DNA of 64,000 nucleotides, from positions 1,254,604 through 1,318,603 of the forward strand of contig NW_006766885.1 of NCBI RefSeq assembly GCF_000275845.1, in the 5' to 3' direction. The translations under genes and the position numbers were made by a program. Below the pieces are notes generated by a model. That model made no database searches, had not been told where the DNA came from, and saw only the letters and a list, made by a program, of their open reading frames with translations. Within the stretch, counting starts at the first letter, position 1. Each line of letters begins with the position of its first letter. Shown here one piece after another: positions 36,943 to 49,275 of the stretch. The stretch is from Dichomitus squalens LYAD-421 SS1. Lineage: Eukaryota > Basidiomycota > Agaricomycetes > Polyporales > Polyporaceae.

Positions 36943-38103
36943 ATGGATTGCCTCCCAGAAGAGCTTATCTCGTACATCTTTGACTTCCTGCACGCCGAGG
37001 CCGCGCTCTCCTCCGCTATGCTCGTCAGTCAGCGATGGTACATGTACGGTGCGCGCAACCTCCATCACACCATCGACCTCTGTATAGGGCCCTCGGTCAC
37101 TGTCAACTCTTGCGACGTCGCCGTCTGCTTCATGAAACGCCTCGTATCCTCTCCGCTCTCCAGCGCCCACCTTATCCGCCATCTCACCCTCTCCGGCTTC
37201 GCGCCTCTCGACATCCAAGAACTCCTTCTCGATATCCTTGGCCGCACAACCCACCTCCGGTCGCTCAATATGCATGCCCTCCACATCCTCCAGGGCGGTT
37301 TGCATTTCCCCCAGGAGATCTTCTCCTCCCCCACCTTTCTCCCGAACCTTGTCGCGCTCAACGCGTCCTCCGCCCCCTTCAGCGTCTCCCTCGTCCAGAC
37401 GCGACAATACGTTGAGGCCCTACGCGTGCACGAGCCCATGGACGACGCGCTCCTCCGCCGCCTCCTGGGCTCAGGTTTCACGCAAAAGGCGAAGTTGCTC
37501 GAGCTCGCACTATCCGTTGACAGCACGGCGGCTGCTGTCGCACGCGTAGGCATCCTCGCATCCGCTCTCGCAGGAGGGCCCCTCTGCGCGCTCGCGCTCC
37601 AGTTCGACATGGATCGTCCGAAACAAGTATCGTGGGAGGAGTTCGAGGTGCGCCTGCTTCTGCATTTGTGTTGGGTTTGCCTCTGGAAACGGAGCTATCG
37701 TTCGCCGCTCTGGCTGTGCCATCGGTTGTTCCCTCATTCAGCGCGTAACAAGCAGCTTGCTGATCCCAGCGTCTTCTTTGCCTTCTAGGGTTTGATTACT
37801 GAGGTGGGACAACGCCTGCAGTGCCTGCAGAATCTGCGAAGGCTGAGCATTGTCACCCGCCCGGATCCGCCCATTGCTGTCACGGCAAGCGACAGGCTGA
37901 CGGGAGACTCGCGCAGAGAAATGATGACAAGACAGCTCGCAGAGCGGTTGCTGACGGATAGTGAGCTATCGTCGTTAGAGCGCATCGAGCTTCGCTGGCA
38001 CGGCTGGAAAATCCAGGACGGAAAGATGGTGGCAGTCCCGCGAACGCAGCTGATGCGAGGACCGCACAGGTGGCTATTCGAAGCGCCCGGTTCTTCGCGA
38101 TAG
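36943..38103 (+). CDS. F-box protein
   Basis: Two exons, 36943-37647 and 37789-38103, with a 141-nt intron; 339 residues. It starts MDCLPEELISYIFDFL, a standard F-box at the very N-terminus, followed by SAMLVSQRWY. The body has spaced leucines (HLIRHLTLSGF, LRSLNMHALHIL) like the weak leucine-rich repeats of Agaricomycete F-box proteins. It would bind Skp1 through the F-box and bring a substrate to an SCF ubiquitin ligase; the substrate is unknown. The frame stays open upstream of the chosen ATG, but no earlier ATG exists in it within that stretch. Confidence 0.8.
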
Positions 38104-39802
38104 TACGTAGCTTATGAGTGTGCAGGATGATCATTTGATGACACCCTTTCTCAGGATAGTCACTGCTCCAGTGGAAGACGCGTTCTACTCGGGCAATAGA
38201 CTCCTTTCGCAAGCGGTTTCAGAACCGGCGAACCGGGCTTATCATTGTTGAGGAGCGGGCGAGGCGCCGCTCAGAACCGCTAGCGCAAAGACTCTAATAT
38301 TGTACCTCTACGGACGAACGCTGGAGTAAGCCTTAGCTTCATGGCCCCACGCTTGAGGCCGCTGTCCCGGCGGGAATGGGCGAATCGTTCATGTGTGGCG
38401 AAGGTGGAGGGTTCTCTGTCCCAGGACACACATACTGCCGCGTGTCAGGGTTGGAGTTACGTTCGCCCTTGTGAGAGGAATGAACACTTGGGCACGGTCG
38501 ACTTTCTGTAGACTTTCGGCTGTGTTCGCACTGACTTTACACCTTGAGCGAGAAACAACTGCGTGCGATATCATCTCGTACCCATTATCGAGCATTAATC
38601 ATTGCCCCAGCGCGGGCGTACTTGACATTGCATAGAGGAACGTGTAGTACCGACTCGCAGTTCACGCCAGCGGTTAAATGTTCCGACAAACGCTGGTGGC
38701 AGTGTTCGTTGTCCCCGTCGTCGTGGGATACAGATGTGGCGCTACTCTCGCCACGCGGCACACCAAGTTCGACTTGACCACAGCTTAATGCTGAACACGC
38801 GGAGAGTATCGCTGATGCTGGCCTTCTATTGAAGCAAACTGCTGACTCGTGCATACGGAGTATTGATATGACTTTGAGTTCCACCTAACTGAGCCCCGAG
38901 ATGGGCTCAATCACCCTCATATAATGTTGATGATTCACAGTCCGCATTCCGCGAATACTATATGCTTTCTCGGAGTACGATTATTGAGGACAGGTGCGTA
39001 GCCCACGCACAAAATGGTCTTTGCCACCTATTACTTGATATCTTTACAGCAACTTTCGAGCCGCCTCCCCTTTGAGCCCTAGGAGTTCTCCTCGGATACA
39101 CCGAGTACACTGCACAGTGCACACCAGTGGCGGGCGGAAATGAAATGCATCCGTGGGGGTGCCATATTATAGCACAGGTACCGTTACTTTTGAGATGCTC
39201 TTGCGATAGAAGATGCCATCTGACTCTAAAGACACGGTTGCAAAGGCTATGTCCTCATTTCTCTGCCACTGGCCTCTGAGTCCTTTCAGGGTCGCATGTC
39301 AAAACCCTGGTCAACGGCATAATGTGGCTTGGGAGATGGTTTTGCCTTGCATAGCCGTGTAGACCACTGTTCAATCGAGAACGTCCCATGCGGATATGGC
39401 CATTGCAAGTGTATATGCCAAGGAAAGTGCTTTTGGTGAGTCCACTGCATGTTGCAACTTCTGTTATCGACGCAGTACTCCATTGCACCCGCAGATCGCT
39501 CAGAATAAGGCAATGCTATGCATGATTGCAGAACCCCGAAGTGCGGCGAGTGAATGGCATTGTACGGGAGCTTACTAGGGCAGTTGAACAGCTTCTACCT
39601 GCATACAGATGTTACACTATGACAACAGTGTAGATCTCCAGATCGCTTGAGAACAGCACCTGGACAGGCACATCCCTTTGCAGTGGCACTCGCCACCTTT
39701 CGGGTGGAAAGCAAGGACTGACCATATATAAGTATCGCTTCTCCCGAGTCGTACCTTCAGCCGTTCAGCGTCCGACTCGTCTCGAGCCGTTCAGCGGGTG
39801 GC
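38104..39802. other. Intergenic region
   Basis: About 1.7 kb without a gene that I can support. The only feature recognised is the TATA box close to 39725. Confidence 0.5.
39725..39732 (+). promoter_or_regulatory. TATA box of the gene at 39803
   Basis: TATATAAG, about 71 bp before the ATG, supports this as a real transcription unit. Confidence 0.5.
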
Positions 39803-41226
39803 ATGGGCGATATCCAAACCAAGGTAGGGGGACATCGCTTGCCCAATGGCTAGGCTCCTGGACGCCTCACCTTGTGAGATCATGCCAGAACACTGAAGGC
39901 GCTGAAGCTTGGCCATTGCTCAGCGAGCGTTTTATGGCATGGTTATCTTGATGCCTCTACATGCGACCTTGTCAATAACAGGATTCCGTCACAGACCATC
40001 CCCAAATTCTGGCATGCTCATAGGGTAAGACTTCGTTCCGAGATAGTGCCCTCTTAGTGGTATCCCAACCTCTTCGAAGTGGTTTCTGCTACATAAGAAG
40101 CTGCGTCAGCTCCCGGTTCCTCAGACCTCCCTCCTCTTATTGATCTCAACCTCCGCGTCCTATCACCACATACGGAGGGTTCCGCTCCCTATGATCCCAT
40201 CGTCCCAGAACACCTTGTACCCCATTGGTTTCTCCGAAGGCAACAGCAACCTACAATGGGCGACGTGAGAGGGGCGTTGTACGCTTTCTCTTCCGTACAT
40301 CGACCCCTGCGCGGAGAAGATTGACTTGAACTCCTTGATATCCTTTCTAGGAGGATGGGGTACCGAGCAGTCATATTATCGCCGAGCAACAAGAGGTAGG
40401 TATTTCCATACTTCAACATAAATCCAGAGCCGTTGATCAACAATCGCCAGGCGCATCCTTCAGTGCGTCAACATCTTGCTGTATGGCCCAGTGTGCCCCA
40501 AAGTAGTCGCTTACATGGCGATATCGTGGTATGTGTTTCTTGTCCATTCGCTCACGAGCGCCGAGACTCACGAGCACGCCTCTGCCTCAGTTTCTGTACC
40601 GAGGTGGTCTCTCAATGCATCAGCCGCAAGCGCTGCCGATCATGCAGTTCGGCTGCTTGAACCTGCAGAGTGCCATCGACGAACTTATGACACGCTACTT
40701 GGGGCCGAACAACTTGCGTGGGAAGCCAGCATCAACTTACCGGCCAAGCTGGCTGTGGTCTTCTGCGTGAGTATGAACAGTTCCCATAGGCGTCGCGGCT
40801 CATCGTCGTGTCATATCCCGACAGTTTCCCGGGTACCCCTTGTACAATCGCCGGGTGACTGTTCTTCCTGCCCATAGAGTCCCACCGACCAGAGGCAAGA
40901 TGGCGCGCATCATTGCCCAGGAGATGCGAAAGTTCCTCGTAAGTTCAATCTCTTCATCGAGCGATCATTCAAGTTCCTACGCTCTTGCCACATTGTGCCA
41001 GGACAAGGCGAGGACTGAATATCAGCGCCCGGTAGGCTGGTATGGTCGGAAAGTGTCTCTGGCAGACCTGTTCTTGGGATACGTGCAGCACGTTTCAAGA
41101 GGCAGTCTTCAAGCTCGAATCGGAATTCGGTTCAGCCAACAGCCCCTGTCGCCAGCGTCCTGGGTTCCCGAGTGCGTCTCATTTCCTCCCTCTATACACG
41201 CACAGCAAGCAGATTTACACTTGTGA
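39803..41226 (+). CDS. Uncharacterised protein resembling a lineage-specific Agaricomycete family
   Basis: Not visible as one long frame: nine exons must be joined, 39803-39823, 39854-39873, 39924-39941, 39982-40024, 40080-40264, 40351-40395, 40451-40766, 40825-40938 and 41002-41226. All phases agree and the sum is 328 codons. Internal exons read convincingly: TLYPIGFSEGNSN, RMGYRAVILSPSNKRR, ILQCVNILLYGPVCPKVV, FPGYPLYNRRVTV, KMARIIAQEMRKFL, WYGRKVSLADLFLGYVQHV. These resemble, from memory, a multi-copy family of uncharacterised mushroom proteins ending in a phrase like VSKGSWQP; here VSRGSLQA. No known domain, signal peptide or membrane segment. The first three tiny exons (including a 30-nt intron) are the weakest part; the real start could be the ATG at 40191. 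Confidence 0.55.
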
Positions 41227-42226
41227 TCAGGACTTCGAACGCCTAATACTAGTCGCCACATCGCGGTCGATTAAGAATCTCCCTGATCTGCCTGCGTATA
41301 GCTGTGAACTCGCATAAGGGGCCACATCCTTGCATGCTGTTTGTCGGCTTCTCCCATAGTTCTGGCTTCTCTACACGGATATCTATTGAGTACCATGCGA
41401 ATCTTACGCACAAAGCCTATGTGATGTGTCCCTCCGTATACGACATACAGCCTCTGCCTGATCTATGCCAGACAAACCGCCGTGGCGCCGAGTATATATG
41501 TAGTAGTAGTATAGTTCGTGGATTGATTGGACAATGATGACCTAGAGACGCTATTTACTTTGCTGGTACCGGACCCTGCATGTACGTGCTGTGGCTATCA
41601 GAGAGGCTTCCGACTACCGAAGATGTGGAGGCTTTAAGGTAAGTACATGTGAGGTGATCAACACATCCATATGAACGCCGAGCCCTGTGATCAACCTCGC
41701 GGCGATCACGTTCCCAACATGGTCGTCCAATACTCATGATCTTTGCATCTCTCTGCATGGGCGAAGGGCATGACGGTCCCCTAATCAATGCATGGCGAGG
41801 AAGGTCGAGGATTCAAGTAACGTAAGTAGTACTGTCTCAGCTACTCGGAGCTACCCGGGGGCCCAGTCCATGACAGTCAGGCCTCAGGCTGGGCCGCCTT
41901 CCTTGTTCCTCATCACCTCCTAACAGCCCTGGTACACGAGTACAAGACAGAAGAAAGGCTGCGACGCCAGCAAGTGTTCGTACATTTGCGTTACGCCATC
42001 AGGTGACAACCCTGCAAGAACCCGCCAGTATCCCACGAACTCTTCTCAGTTCTCTCAGCAGCCCTCGTTTCAGTCCGACTCTTCCCTCTTCTCCTACTCC
42101 TATCGCCCGCGACGCCAACCCGATACGTCGAAGCTAGCGCACCTCACTTTTGGCTGTCTTCAGATACTCACTGGCCCCTGTCCTTGTGCGATAACACCAT
42201 CCCTCATCCAAACCCCCGACTTGACC
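41227..42226. other. Intergenic, promoter of the coiled-coil gene
   Basis: About 1 kb. A C/T-rich tract (about 42050-42110) lies before the start codon at 42227. No gene or repeat recognised. Confidence 0.5.
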
Positions 42227-45200
42227 ATGAGCGGGGCGTCCACGAACGCACTCTCCGACTTCCAATTCCACATCATAGGCAAGCAGCCAGCTCTGCTGGG
42301 CCGCCTATCCTCCAAGCCGGACGACGGCCAGGATTTCGCGTTGTCCCCAGCGTCATCCCCTTTGTCTTCCCCGAAGGTAGCGGCGACACAGATTCCGCCA
42401 ACCCACTCTACCTGGCTCAATCTCGCGCTTGCAGTGGACGAACAGGAAGTCTCATCGGTCAAGCCTTCAGGAGCAAGGCCCAGCGGGACTGATTTGTCGG
42501 CCCCCCTCGGCGATACTACAGCGCCCCAGTCGAGGTCGCCTCCACGCTCTTCCCCCTTGAATGACAACGAAGCGAGCGGCGCGCAGGAGCGACGCAAAGC
42601 TTCGGAGGCTCATCCATCGATCTTCAAATCATCTCACGCCTCTCCCTCTGGCCCTGCGCTCGCCTCCGCCGGGCCATTTGCGCTTCCACCTACTTTGTCT
42701 GCAACCTCGACCTCGACTCGCACCTTGCTACCCACTACCATCCTCTCGCGTTCTCAACAAATAAGTGGCACCATGCCAGCAGCGTCCGTGGAGACCGCCA
42801 TACCCCAGGACGAGGAGGACATACTTGACAGCTTCCAGCTAGCGTACGAGCGTCTGAAGGCGGAGGCAGACGAATGTGGCGCTACCCAAGTCGAGATGCT
42901 TCGACTCGCGGCCAAGCAACACGACAAATTCGCGCGCATGTGCGCCCTCGTCGATAATCTCCCCGTCAGTCGCGGCCCCTTCCTAGCGCAAGCCCAGCGG
43001 CGCATCGCTCGCGCTGAGCAGCGCGCCATCGGACTCGAGTCGGAGGTTACACGACTACAAGAACAGCTCCAAAACGCTCTTGACACCATCACCCGTCTCG
43101 AAGGCGAGAAAGCCGAACTTCAAGGAGAAGTGGTGCTCGCGCACCAGCAGGCCGATGAGATGAAACGCGCATTAGAAGCTCGAATCGGCGAGGCTTTGAA
43201 GACGATGAACAGCGCCATCGAAGAGACTCGGGTTCGCGAAAGCGAGCGCGACGCGAAGGCTGCCGAGGCCTCCGCTCGTATGGAGGCCCTGGAGCGCGAG
43301 CATCTGCAGCTGATCGAGGCCGGAACGCGCGGCGCAGTAGTCAAGAAGAAGCTCCAGGAACAAGTAGACAGGCTTCACAAGCAGCTGGCTGCGCAGAAGC
43401 AGGAAGCCGCTGTTGAGAGGAAGAAGCTCCAGGAGCAACTAGAAGAGCAGGCACGCGCCGCAGAGGAAGACCAGCAGCGCCGAGCCGCCGACCTAGTCGA
43501 AGATAGGCGCAAATTGGAGGCACAAATCCAGACCGAATTCGCCCAGCGGATGCAAGCGGACGATGCGGAGATGCGACCAGGAGACCACGGATCTGGCGAA
43601 GCTCCATCCTCCTCGGGTGCCATTGTCGGACCTGAGATAGCGAACATTGAGCACCCGACAACGGAGCATACCACGCTTCTGCTTCTCACCATTATGGCGT
43701 TGTTCACCCTGAGAATACGACAGCAGCCTCCTTGCCCACCCGTTCGTCGATATCGCCGACCTCCACCTCTCCGGAGACTCGTCCCCCGTACCCCCGCCCA
43801 GATTCCAGCGTACGATCGACTACCAGCGGCGATGGTGCGGTATCGAAGAGGTCTCGGGGCAAGCTACTGCATCTTGCCGAGGAATCGCCTCTCCTCCGTA
43901 CTCTCGACCAGAGTGGGCCGTTGCTCGCTGTCCAAGCAGCAGATGAAGAGGAGGTCAAGCCCAAGACCGAGCCTGTCGACGAAGTGCCCGACACTCTTCC
44001 ATCTGCATCACAGTCCCGTGTTGTAGCTCCAGCATATCGACGAGAACAATCCCTCGACTACGTTCCTCTGCTCCAGCACTTATCTCGCTCTCAGCTCACT
44101 ACAGTCCCAATTACGTTATCCGCCTCGGTATCACCCAAATCAGCGAAGGCCGAAGCAGAGTCTCCTGCCGTATCCCCAGAGCTGGCCTATCCTTCGAGAA
44201 CGTCGTCTCGCGGGCCGACTCAATCCTTGCGCGAACCTGCCACAGTTCCTCTCGTGCCAACGTCTTTGCCGCAGTCTTCCATAAAGCCCGAGCCTGCTCA
44301 GCAGCAGATTACGGTCCAGCCTGCTCAAGAGCCAATCGTCGGGCAACGCCGAGGACCAGTCACCCCGCCTCGAGAGCTTGCGCCTTCCGCACAAGGCGAA
44401 GGGTTTCGTGTCGATCGCATCCAGCAAGCTCCAGTTTCCGATCCGCAGCCTCGCATACCTCAGCCAATCCCAACAACTGACTATCGACCCGACTCCGTTC
44501 CCGTTCAACGTGTGCAATCTCCCGTTCCCAGCCCACCTTTGCGTTCGCCTGTGCCTCGTGCTTCTCACAGCGCGCGTCAATTGCAGGACAATCATGGAGT
44601 CGTCTGGTCAAGCGAAGACCATGTCCGTCATAAGCGAACCCGAGACGAAGAGTCGTACATACAACAACCGAACGTCCGTCGAAGGCTCACGCCACCTCCA
44701 TCCACACCGCTTCAGCACGGACAAAAGGCACATCCCACCCCTCTGAGTCAACAGACTCCGCATTTCTCTTCTCGCCCTGGCACGCAGGAGCAGCCCTTTC
44801 CGTCCAGAAGTCATCCTGCAGACCAACAGTCGCGATCCCAAGATCTGCGCGATCGCATAGAGCCACCTCAAGCGCCTCTCCGCGGTTACGATAGCTATGT
44901 GCCTCAGCCTCGGGACGATCGCCGGTCACCTCCACGAAGGACATCGCCAACCTCCACCAACATTCCTGTGAACGGGTACGCACCAGTGGGCGAGGCCACC
45001 ACTGCACGTCAGCCCAACACTGAGTCTCGATCCTTCTCTCAGACGGGGCCATCCCTTCAGCAACGAATTCATGGCCACAACAATGCGCTCTCGCCCACCG
45101 AGTCCGCTCCTGGTCCGAGCAACTTTGCGTCCGGGCCCAGGCCCACGAACCCCAATGCAGGGGCGTCCCCTCCTCGCAGACAGGCTCAGCGACGCGCGTC

Positions 45201-45444
45201 CCCGCCAGCAAGGCTTCCCCCGCCCCCGACGCACGTCGCCCTTCCGCTATTGAACCGCTTAACGGACGCTACAGTGCCTCCGCACCAGCAGGACACTGCT
45301 CTCAGAGGCGAGGCGAGGGGCAGGGGCGCTGGTCGAGGACGAGGGCGAGGGGGACAGCAGAGGGCCAGACCACTGGGGCAGCGTCTCGAGCCTGCGCAGG
45401 GCCGCACGCTTGCGGACAGGATACGCATGGACGACACAAGGTAA
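42227..45444 (+). CDS. Coiled-coil protein with RG-rich C-terminus, function unknown
   Basis: Two exons, 42227-43616 and 43667-45444, joined by a 50-nt intron that is needed to move from one long frame to the next; 1,055 residues. Layout: a Ser/Pro-rich N-terminus (1-180), a long heptad-rich coiled coil (about 200-440, with runs such as EEQARAAEEDQQRR and LQEQVDRLHKQLAAQ), then a Pro/Ser/Gln-rich disordered half, and a final RG-rich block (RGRGAGRGRGRGG) before the end TLADRIRMDDTR. RG-rich tails often bind RNA and are substrates of PRMT1-type enzymes; whether that applies here is inference. No enzyme domain is seen. The frame and composition leave little doubt that the gene is real. Confidence 0.75.
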
Positions 45445-45833
45445 TTTCATATTTTCATTGTTCGTGGAGAGCGCCTCCGCTGCGCTTCGCGTCTGTCGTT
45501 CTCGAAAGGCCCCATGGCCGGTCTGTTGAGAGCCATGATGGTCTGCGCTGTGATTGAGACTGCACTCAAATATTTTGTTTTTTCGGGTTCGGGTCGGCTA
45601 TGTTATCGTCAGGTCTGTTGTACAATCATCTCGTTGTCTTGTCTTAGCGTTCGTAATGAGCAGTCAAAGCGGCATCCAAAAGCACATGAATGACGAGGTT
45701 CCGATGATGATGCAATCGACGTCTAAGAATTGACGGCGGAGGCGAAGCAGTGACAGCCGGACAAAGGGAAGGTGAGATGGCCTAGTAAGACATTGTGGTA
45801 CACGATGTATGCTACATTCTCCACACAATGCGC
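45445..45833. other. Intergenic, convergent 3' ends
   Basis: About 390 bp between the coiled-coil gene and RVS161; T-rich, no gene seen. Confidence 0.6.
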
Positions 45834-47212
45834 TCAGCTGGCGCCGCAGATGGTGAGCTCGCGCATCTCTTGCAGGACGTTCTCGACCTGACGAGATCGC
45901 TGTTAGTCAAGATCCCAATCGCGGGCGGACAGATGAGGGGCACGTACCTGCGCGTCCAGCTGCCCCGCTGCGTAATCGTCTCGCACGCTGTCCGTGAAAT
46001 ATCTGCTAATCATGTTAACACCGGTACAACCTACTGCGCCATACACAGGCGCGGCAACGACAGACCTTTGCACGCCACCCAGTTTCTCGTAGCCCTCCTC
46101 GGCGAACTTGCACTGCATCCTGATCATAGCCTCGAAGCTGGGGTCGAAGTAGGGGATTCGGAGATCCAGAAGCTGCGGGAGCTCCGTGATGAGCTGCTCG
46201 TTGAGCACGTCGAAAACCTCCTTCGCGTCATCGTGTTCTTGTTGTGCCTAGATGCAGATGGACAAATAGCACGCCTGGTCAGGGACGCTCATCATAGGGC
46301 ACCAAGGGGAGCTGGGCGCACTCGTGGAAGCTTTGCTGGGTCATCGCTCGGCTTCGCGATGAGTTTGTTCATCTTGTTTCTCGCAGAATCGTAGTCCAGA
46401 AGCTATCAAGAGATGAGACGCGGGATATGTATGTGTATCGGGTTGGACAGATGAACGAGACTGCAGACCTTGTGTGCCCGCTTGTTGATGTGCTCGTTCA
46501 CGATGGGGAAGATTGCGTTCATCTTGCCTAGGGGTTCCATGACAGTTGTGCGATACGGTGCCTCCTGTTGCATAGCCCCTTCGTACGCTCGTCCACAGCG
46601 GAATCATGAGAAGGAGGAGACGTACGAGCTCGCGACCGATCCCAGTATCCAAGTCATCTACCGCACGCTTGTAGGCGTGTGCGGCCATCGCTCCTTCCGA
46701 GGCCTTGTCTGCGGCGCTGTAGAAGACGTCGATGGTATCTGCTAGGCGGCCTTGCGTTGCGGTCATAGCTACGGGAATGTCAGGCGGGACGCTCGGGTAC
46801 GATATCATCGCAAGTCGGGCGCACCTTTCATCGCGTCCGCGTAGCCTTTGGCCGCCTTCTGCAACGTCTGACACTCCTTCTCAAATCTGTTCCAGACAAC
46901 AACACGGTCAGGTCATATCGAAGAAGTGCTGCACTGCCCTGGAAAGGGCAGACGTACGTCTTGTACTTGGCCTCCTCATCCGCGAACTCGCGATCGACCG
47001 TACGTTCTATCTGGCCGGTCTTCTGCAGGAGCTGATAGATGCAACCACATACTAGATGTCAGGCCCCGTCCGCATGGAGAACGCTTAGAGGACGGAGTTA
47101 CCGAAGTGCCCGCGCGCGAGATGCCCTTCTTGAAACTGTGTTTCGGTTGATCGTCAGCCTCGCCTCCCCCCTGCGCATCGAAAACCTGGCGTACTCACCC
47201 CGTCCAGCTCAT
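45834..47212 (-). CDS. RVS161: BAR-domain protein Rvs161 (amphiphysin family)
   Basis: Crescent-shaped membrane-bending protein of endocytic sites; in yeast it works as a heterodimer with Rvs167. Ten exons: 47199-47212, 47102-47135, 46958-47031, 46825-46886, 46626-46768, 46469-46564, 46322-46402, 46066-46247, 45948-46002, 45834-45887; 264 residues, almost the yeast length. It starts MSWTGFKKGISRAGTS, then LLQKTGQIERTVDREF; further landmarks are KASEGAMAAHAYKRAVDDLD, RIPYFDPSFEAMIRMQ and the end VENVLQEMRELTICGAS. There is no SH3 domain, which distinguishes it from Rvs167. The first coding exon is only 14 nt. Confidence 0.93.
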
Positions 47213-48162
47213 GGCGTCGTTTTCCCGGAGTACAAAGGCGAGCTAGGGAAGAAAGGATGACGGTTCGTCCAGACAGGCGTTGCCGGTGCGGCAATGGGGA
47301 GTCTGCAGCCGGGGCAAGGGGCCGCTCCTCCCGCTCCGATCGTAGTAAATGGGCGCTTCCTCAAACGGTTGCGCGTTACCCCATCCGGACTACTCGGCCC
47401 CGACGTATGTGCACCCCGGCCGTCTCGCTCAAGTATGGCAATCTCTTCGACCACAAAAATCGAGGCGGATGCCCACAATGACCACCATTCGGATTGTCGC
47501 GGCATACAAAAAAGAGAGGCGTGCAAGATAAGGGCCATATGACGGCGACCGTCCTCTAAGCTCCGAGTTATCAGCTGTCTCCTAGGAATACTAGTGTGGC
47601 TGGCTGCGGCTATGGCGACCTTCCGCCTAATTGCCACTATGTCATCCGGTAGTCTGTTCAACATTCAAACTGCTGTGTGACCAACAAGTGGAAGCAGTGC
47701 ATATTGAGGGGATTCGAAACAGCTTTTCCTCAAGCATTCTAACGGGATAGAACTTCAAGGCCACGACCCCCATAGCGTGACGGAGCTTCTTACCACTAGA
47801 ATCCGGGTAGTCCGGCCTCTGTCTATACTGAGGCACGACCATTGACATCCCGTGTCAAGATTGTCGACGTCTCAACGGCTGATGCTAATCGGATCATACG
47901 ACCGCCAGATCATCTCGAAGACGGCAGAACGTCTTTGGGTAGCTAGAGCGCAAGCTCACCTCATAGAGGTAGTCGTCTGAATCCGGGGAGCCAGTAGTCG
48001 TATAAGCAAGGGAATAGCTCACAAGTGACTCCGGGGATCGAAACCCGAGTTGGACGTGAGCAGGCCCTGAAGACGATAGCGATTTACTGTTACATTATCG
48101 GAACTTGAATGGGAGACTTGCACTGGTGCTCGCCCCACGTGCGCACCAAGCTGGCACTTAGC
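47213..48162. other. Intergenic region
   Basis: About 950 bp with the RVS161 promoter and the 3' flank of the HHE gene. No gene, tRNA or repeat could be supported. Confidence 0.55.
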
Positions 48163-49275
48163 CTACACCTGTAACTGCTCCAATTCTTCCAACGTCCAGT
48201 ACTTCTTCATATTCTCTCCGGATAGGTCCTTCACCTATGTCGCTCCGAGGTCGAACGTCGGGTCGTCAAAATTGTCGTGGTGTACCCGCCAATAGTCGTA
48301 TGTCAGAGAATCCCAATACAGTATGTCAACAGACATCGTTCCGTGATCACACAACTTTCAAAATTTCGACATATCGCACCCACCTCTTGGTCCAGGTGGT
48401 TGAACAGCACTTCCCGCCAGCTGTCGAGGCAATCTCGCATCGCCTTCGGATCGTATGTAGATGGCTCGTCTTGCCACTTCCTAACAAGCTTCCGGAGCGC
48501 CTCCACGCCTGCTCACGAGGATCAAGATCGTGCATCAACAGACGTCCCGCAAAGACCCGTACCGTGGTGGATCGCTTGGTGCGACTTCAGGTGGACCTCG
48601 TCGTCTCGGAACGCCTCCATGCGCTTGGCAAGGATGGGGAAGAAGCGGCGCTCTTCGATAGTATGGTGTACCGTCAATCCTAAGGTATATCGGTGACGAA
48701 CAGTCACTGCAGGTTAGTATCTCCGCAGCACAGGCACCCGCCAGCAGCAGGTTCCTTTGCCACATACCACCACGGACCTTGGCACAGCTGTATTGCTACC
48801 CTGAGGTACATCGGGAGCGACATGTCCCTCTTTGTGTACGAGCCGTCTGCGAGCTGGTCATCGTGCGTCCCGGTACATACGCACGCGGACCGTTCAAGAA
48901 GAAGATCAAAACGGGTACATTCAGTGAGCGATGAACAAGCCGACAGACCAGCACCGGGACACTCACATCATATAAAGAGTTGACTGTTTGCACAGACCGA
49001 TCAGATCAGATATGTCACGGGTACTGGGTTGCGGGTAACCGGGAGCATACGCACATTCGTGCTTGAAGTGGTTGTGATAGTACGACATAACTTCCGAGAG
49101 CTGTGGAGTACGTATACGCATCCTGTCAGAGCATATCCGTGAAAGCCGACCTTGGCTGCTCGAGTTGCCTGTTTGGCAACTTCAGAGCAGCACTCCCGGA
49201 TTTCGGGAATGTCAAGAAGCCTGATGTAGCAGCACTCACGCGGTTCCAGCGCGCCTCTTCGTGTACGTTAGACAT
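48163..49275 (-). CDS. Hemerythrin-like HHE cation-binding protein
   Basis: Seven exons: 49240-49275, 49055-49100, 48967-48983, 48778-48853, 48563-48679, 48384-48508, 48163-48234; 162 residues, single domain. Metal-ligand motifs are in place: MSYYHNHFKHEF with three His, HHTIEERRFFP (HHxxEE, 63-68), HLKSHQAIHHG, and FNHLDQE near the C-terminus. This is the four-helix HHE fold that binds a di-iron or other metal centre. Fungal members are linked with oxygen, iron or nitric-oxide handling, but the role is not settled. It ends EELEQLQV. Intron 4 has two in-frame acceptors, 27 nt apart. No targeting signal. Confidence 0.85.

Noticed and set aside
40265..40350. In-frame stop at 40322-40324 taken as evidence of a pseudogene
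   Set aside because: The stop falls within an intron with a strong GTGAGA donor and TTTCTAG acceptor. Splicing it restores one frame with the neighbouring exons.
48000..48080. tRNA-like T-arm (GGGTTTCGATCCCCGG on the minus strand)
   Set aside because: The stem does not pair cleanly and no D-arm, anticodon arm or acceptor stem could be found around it.
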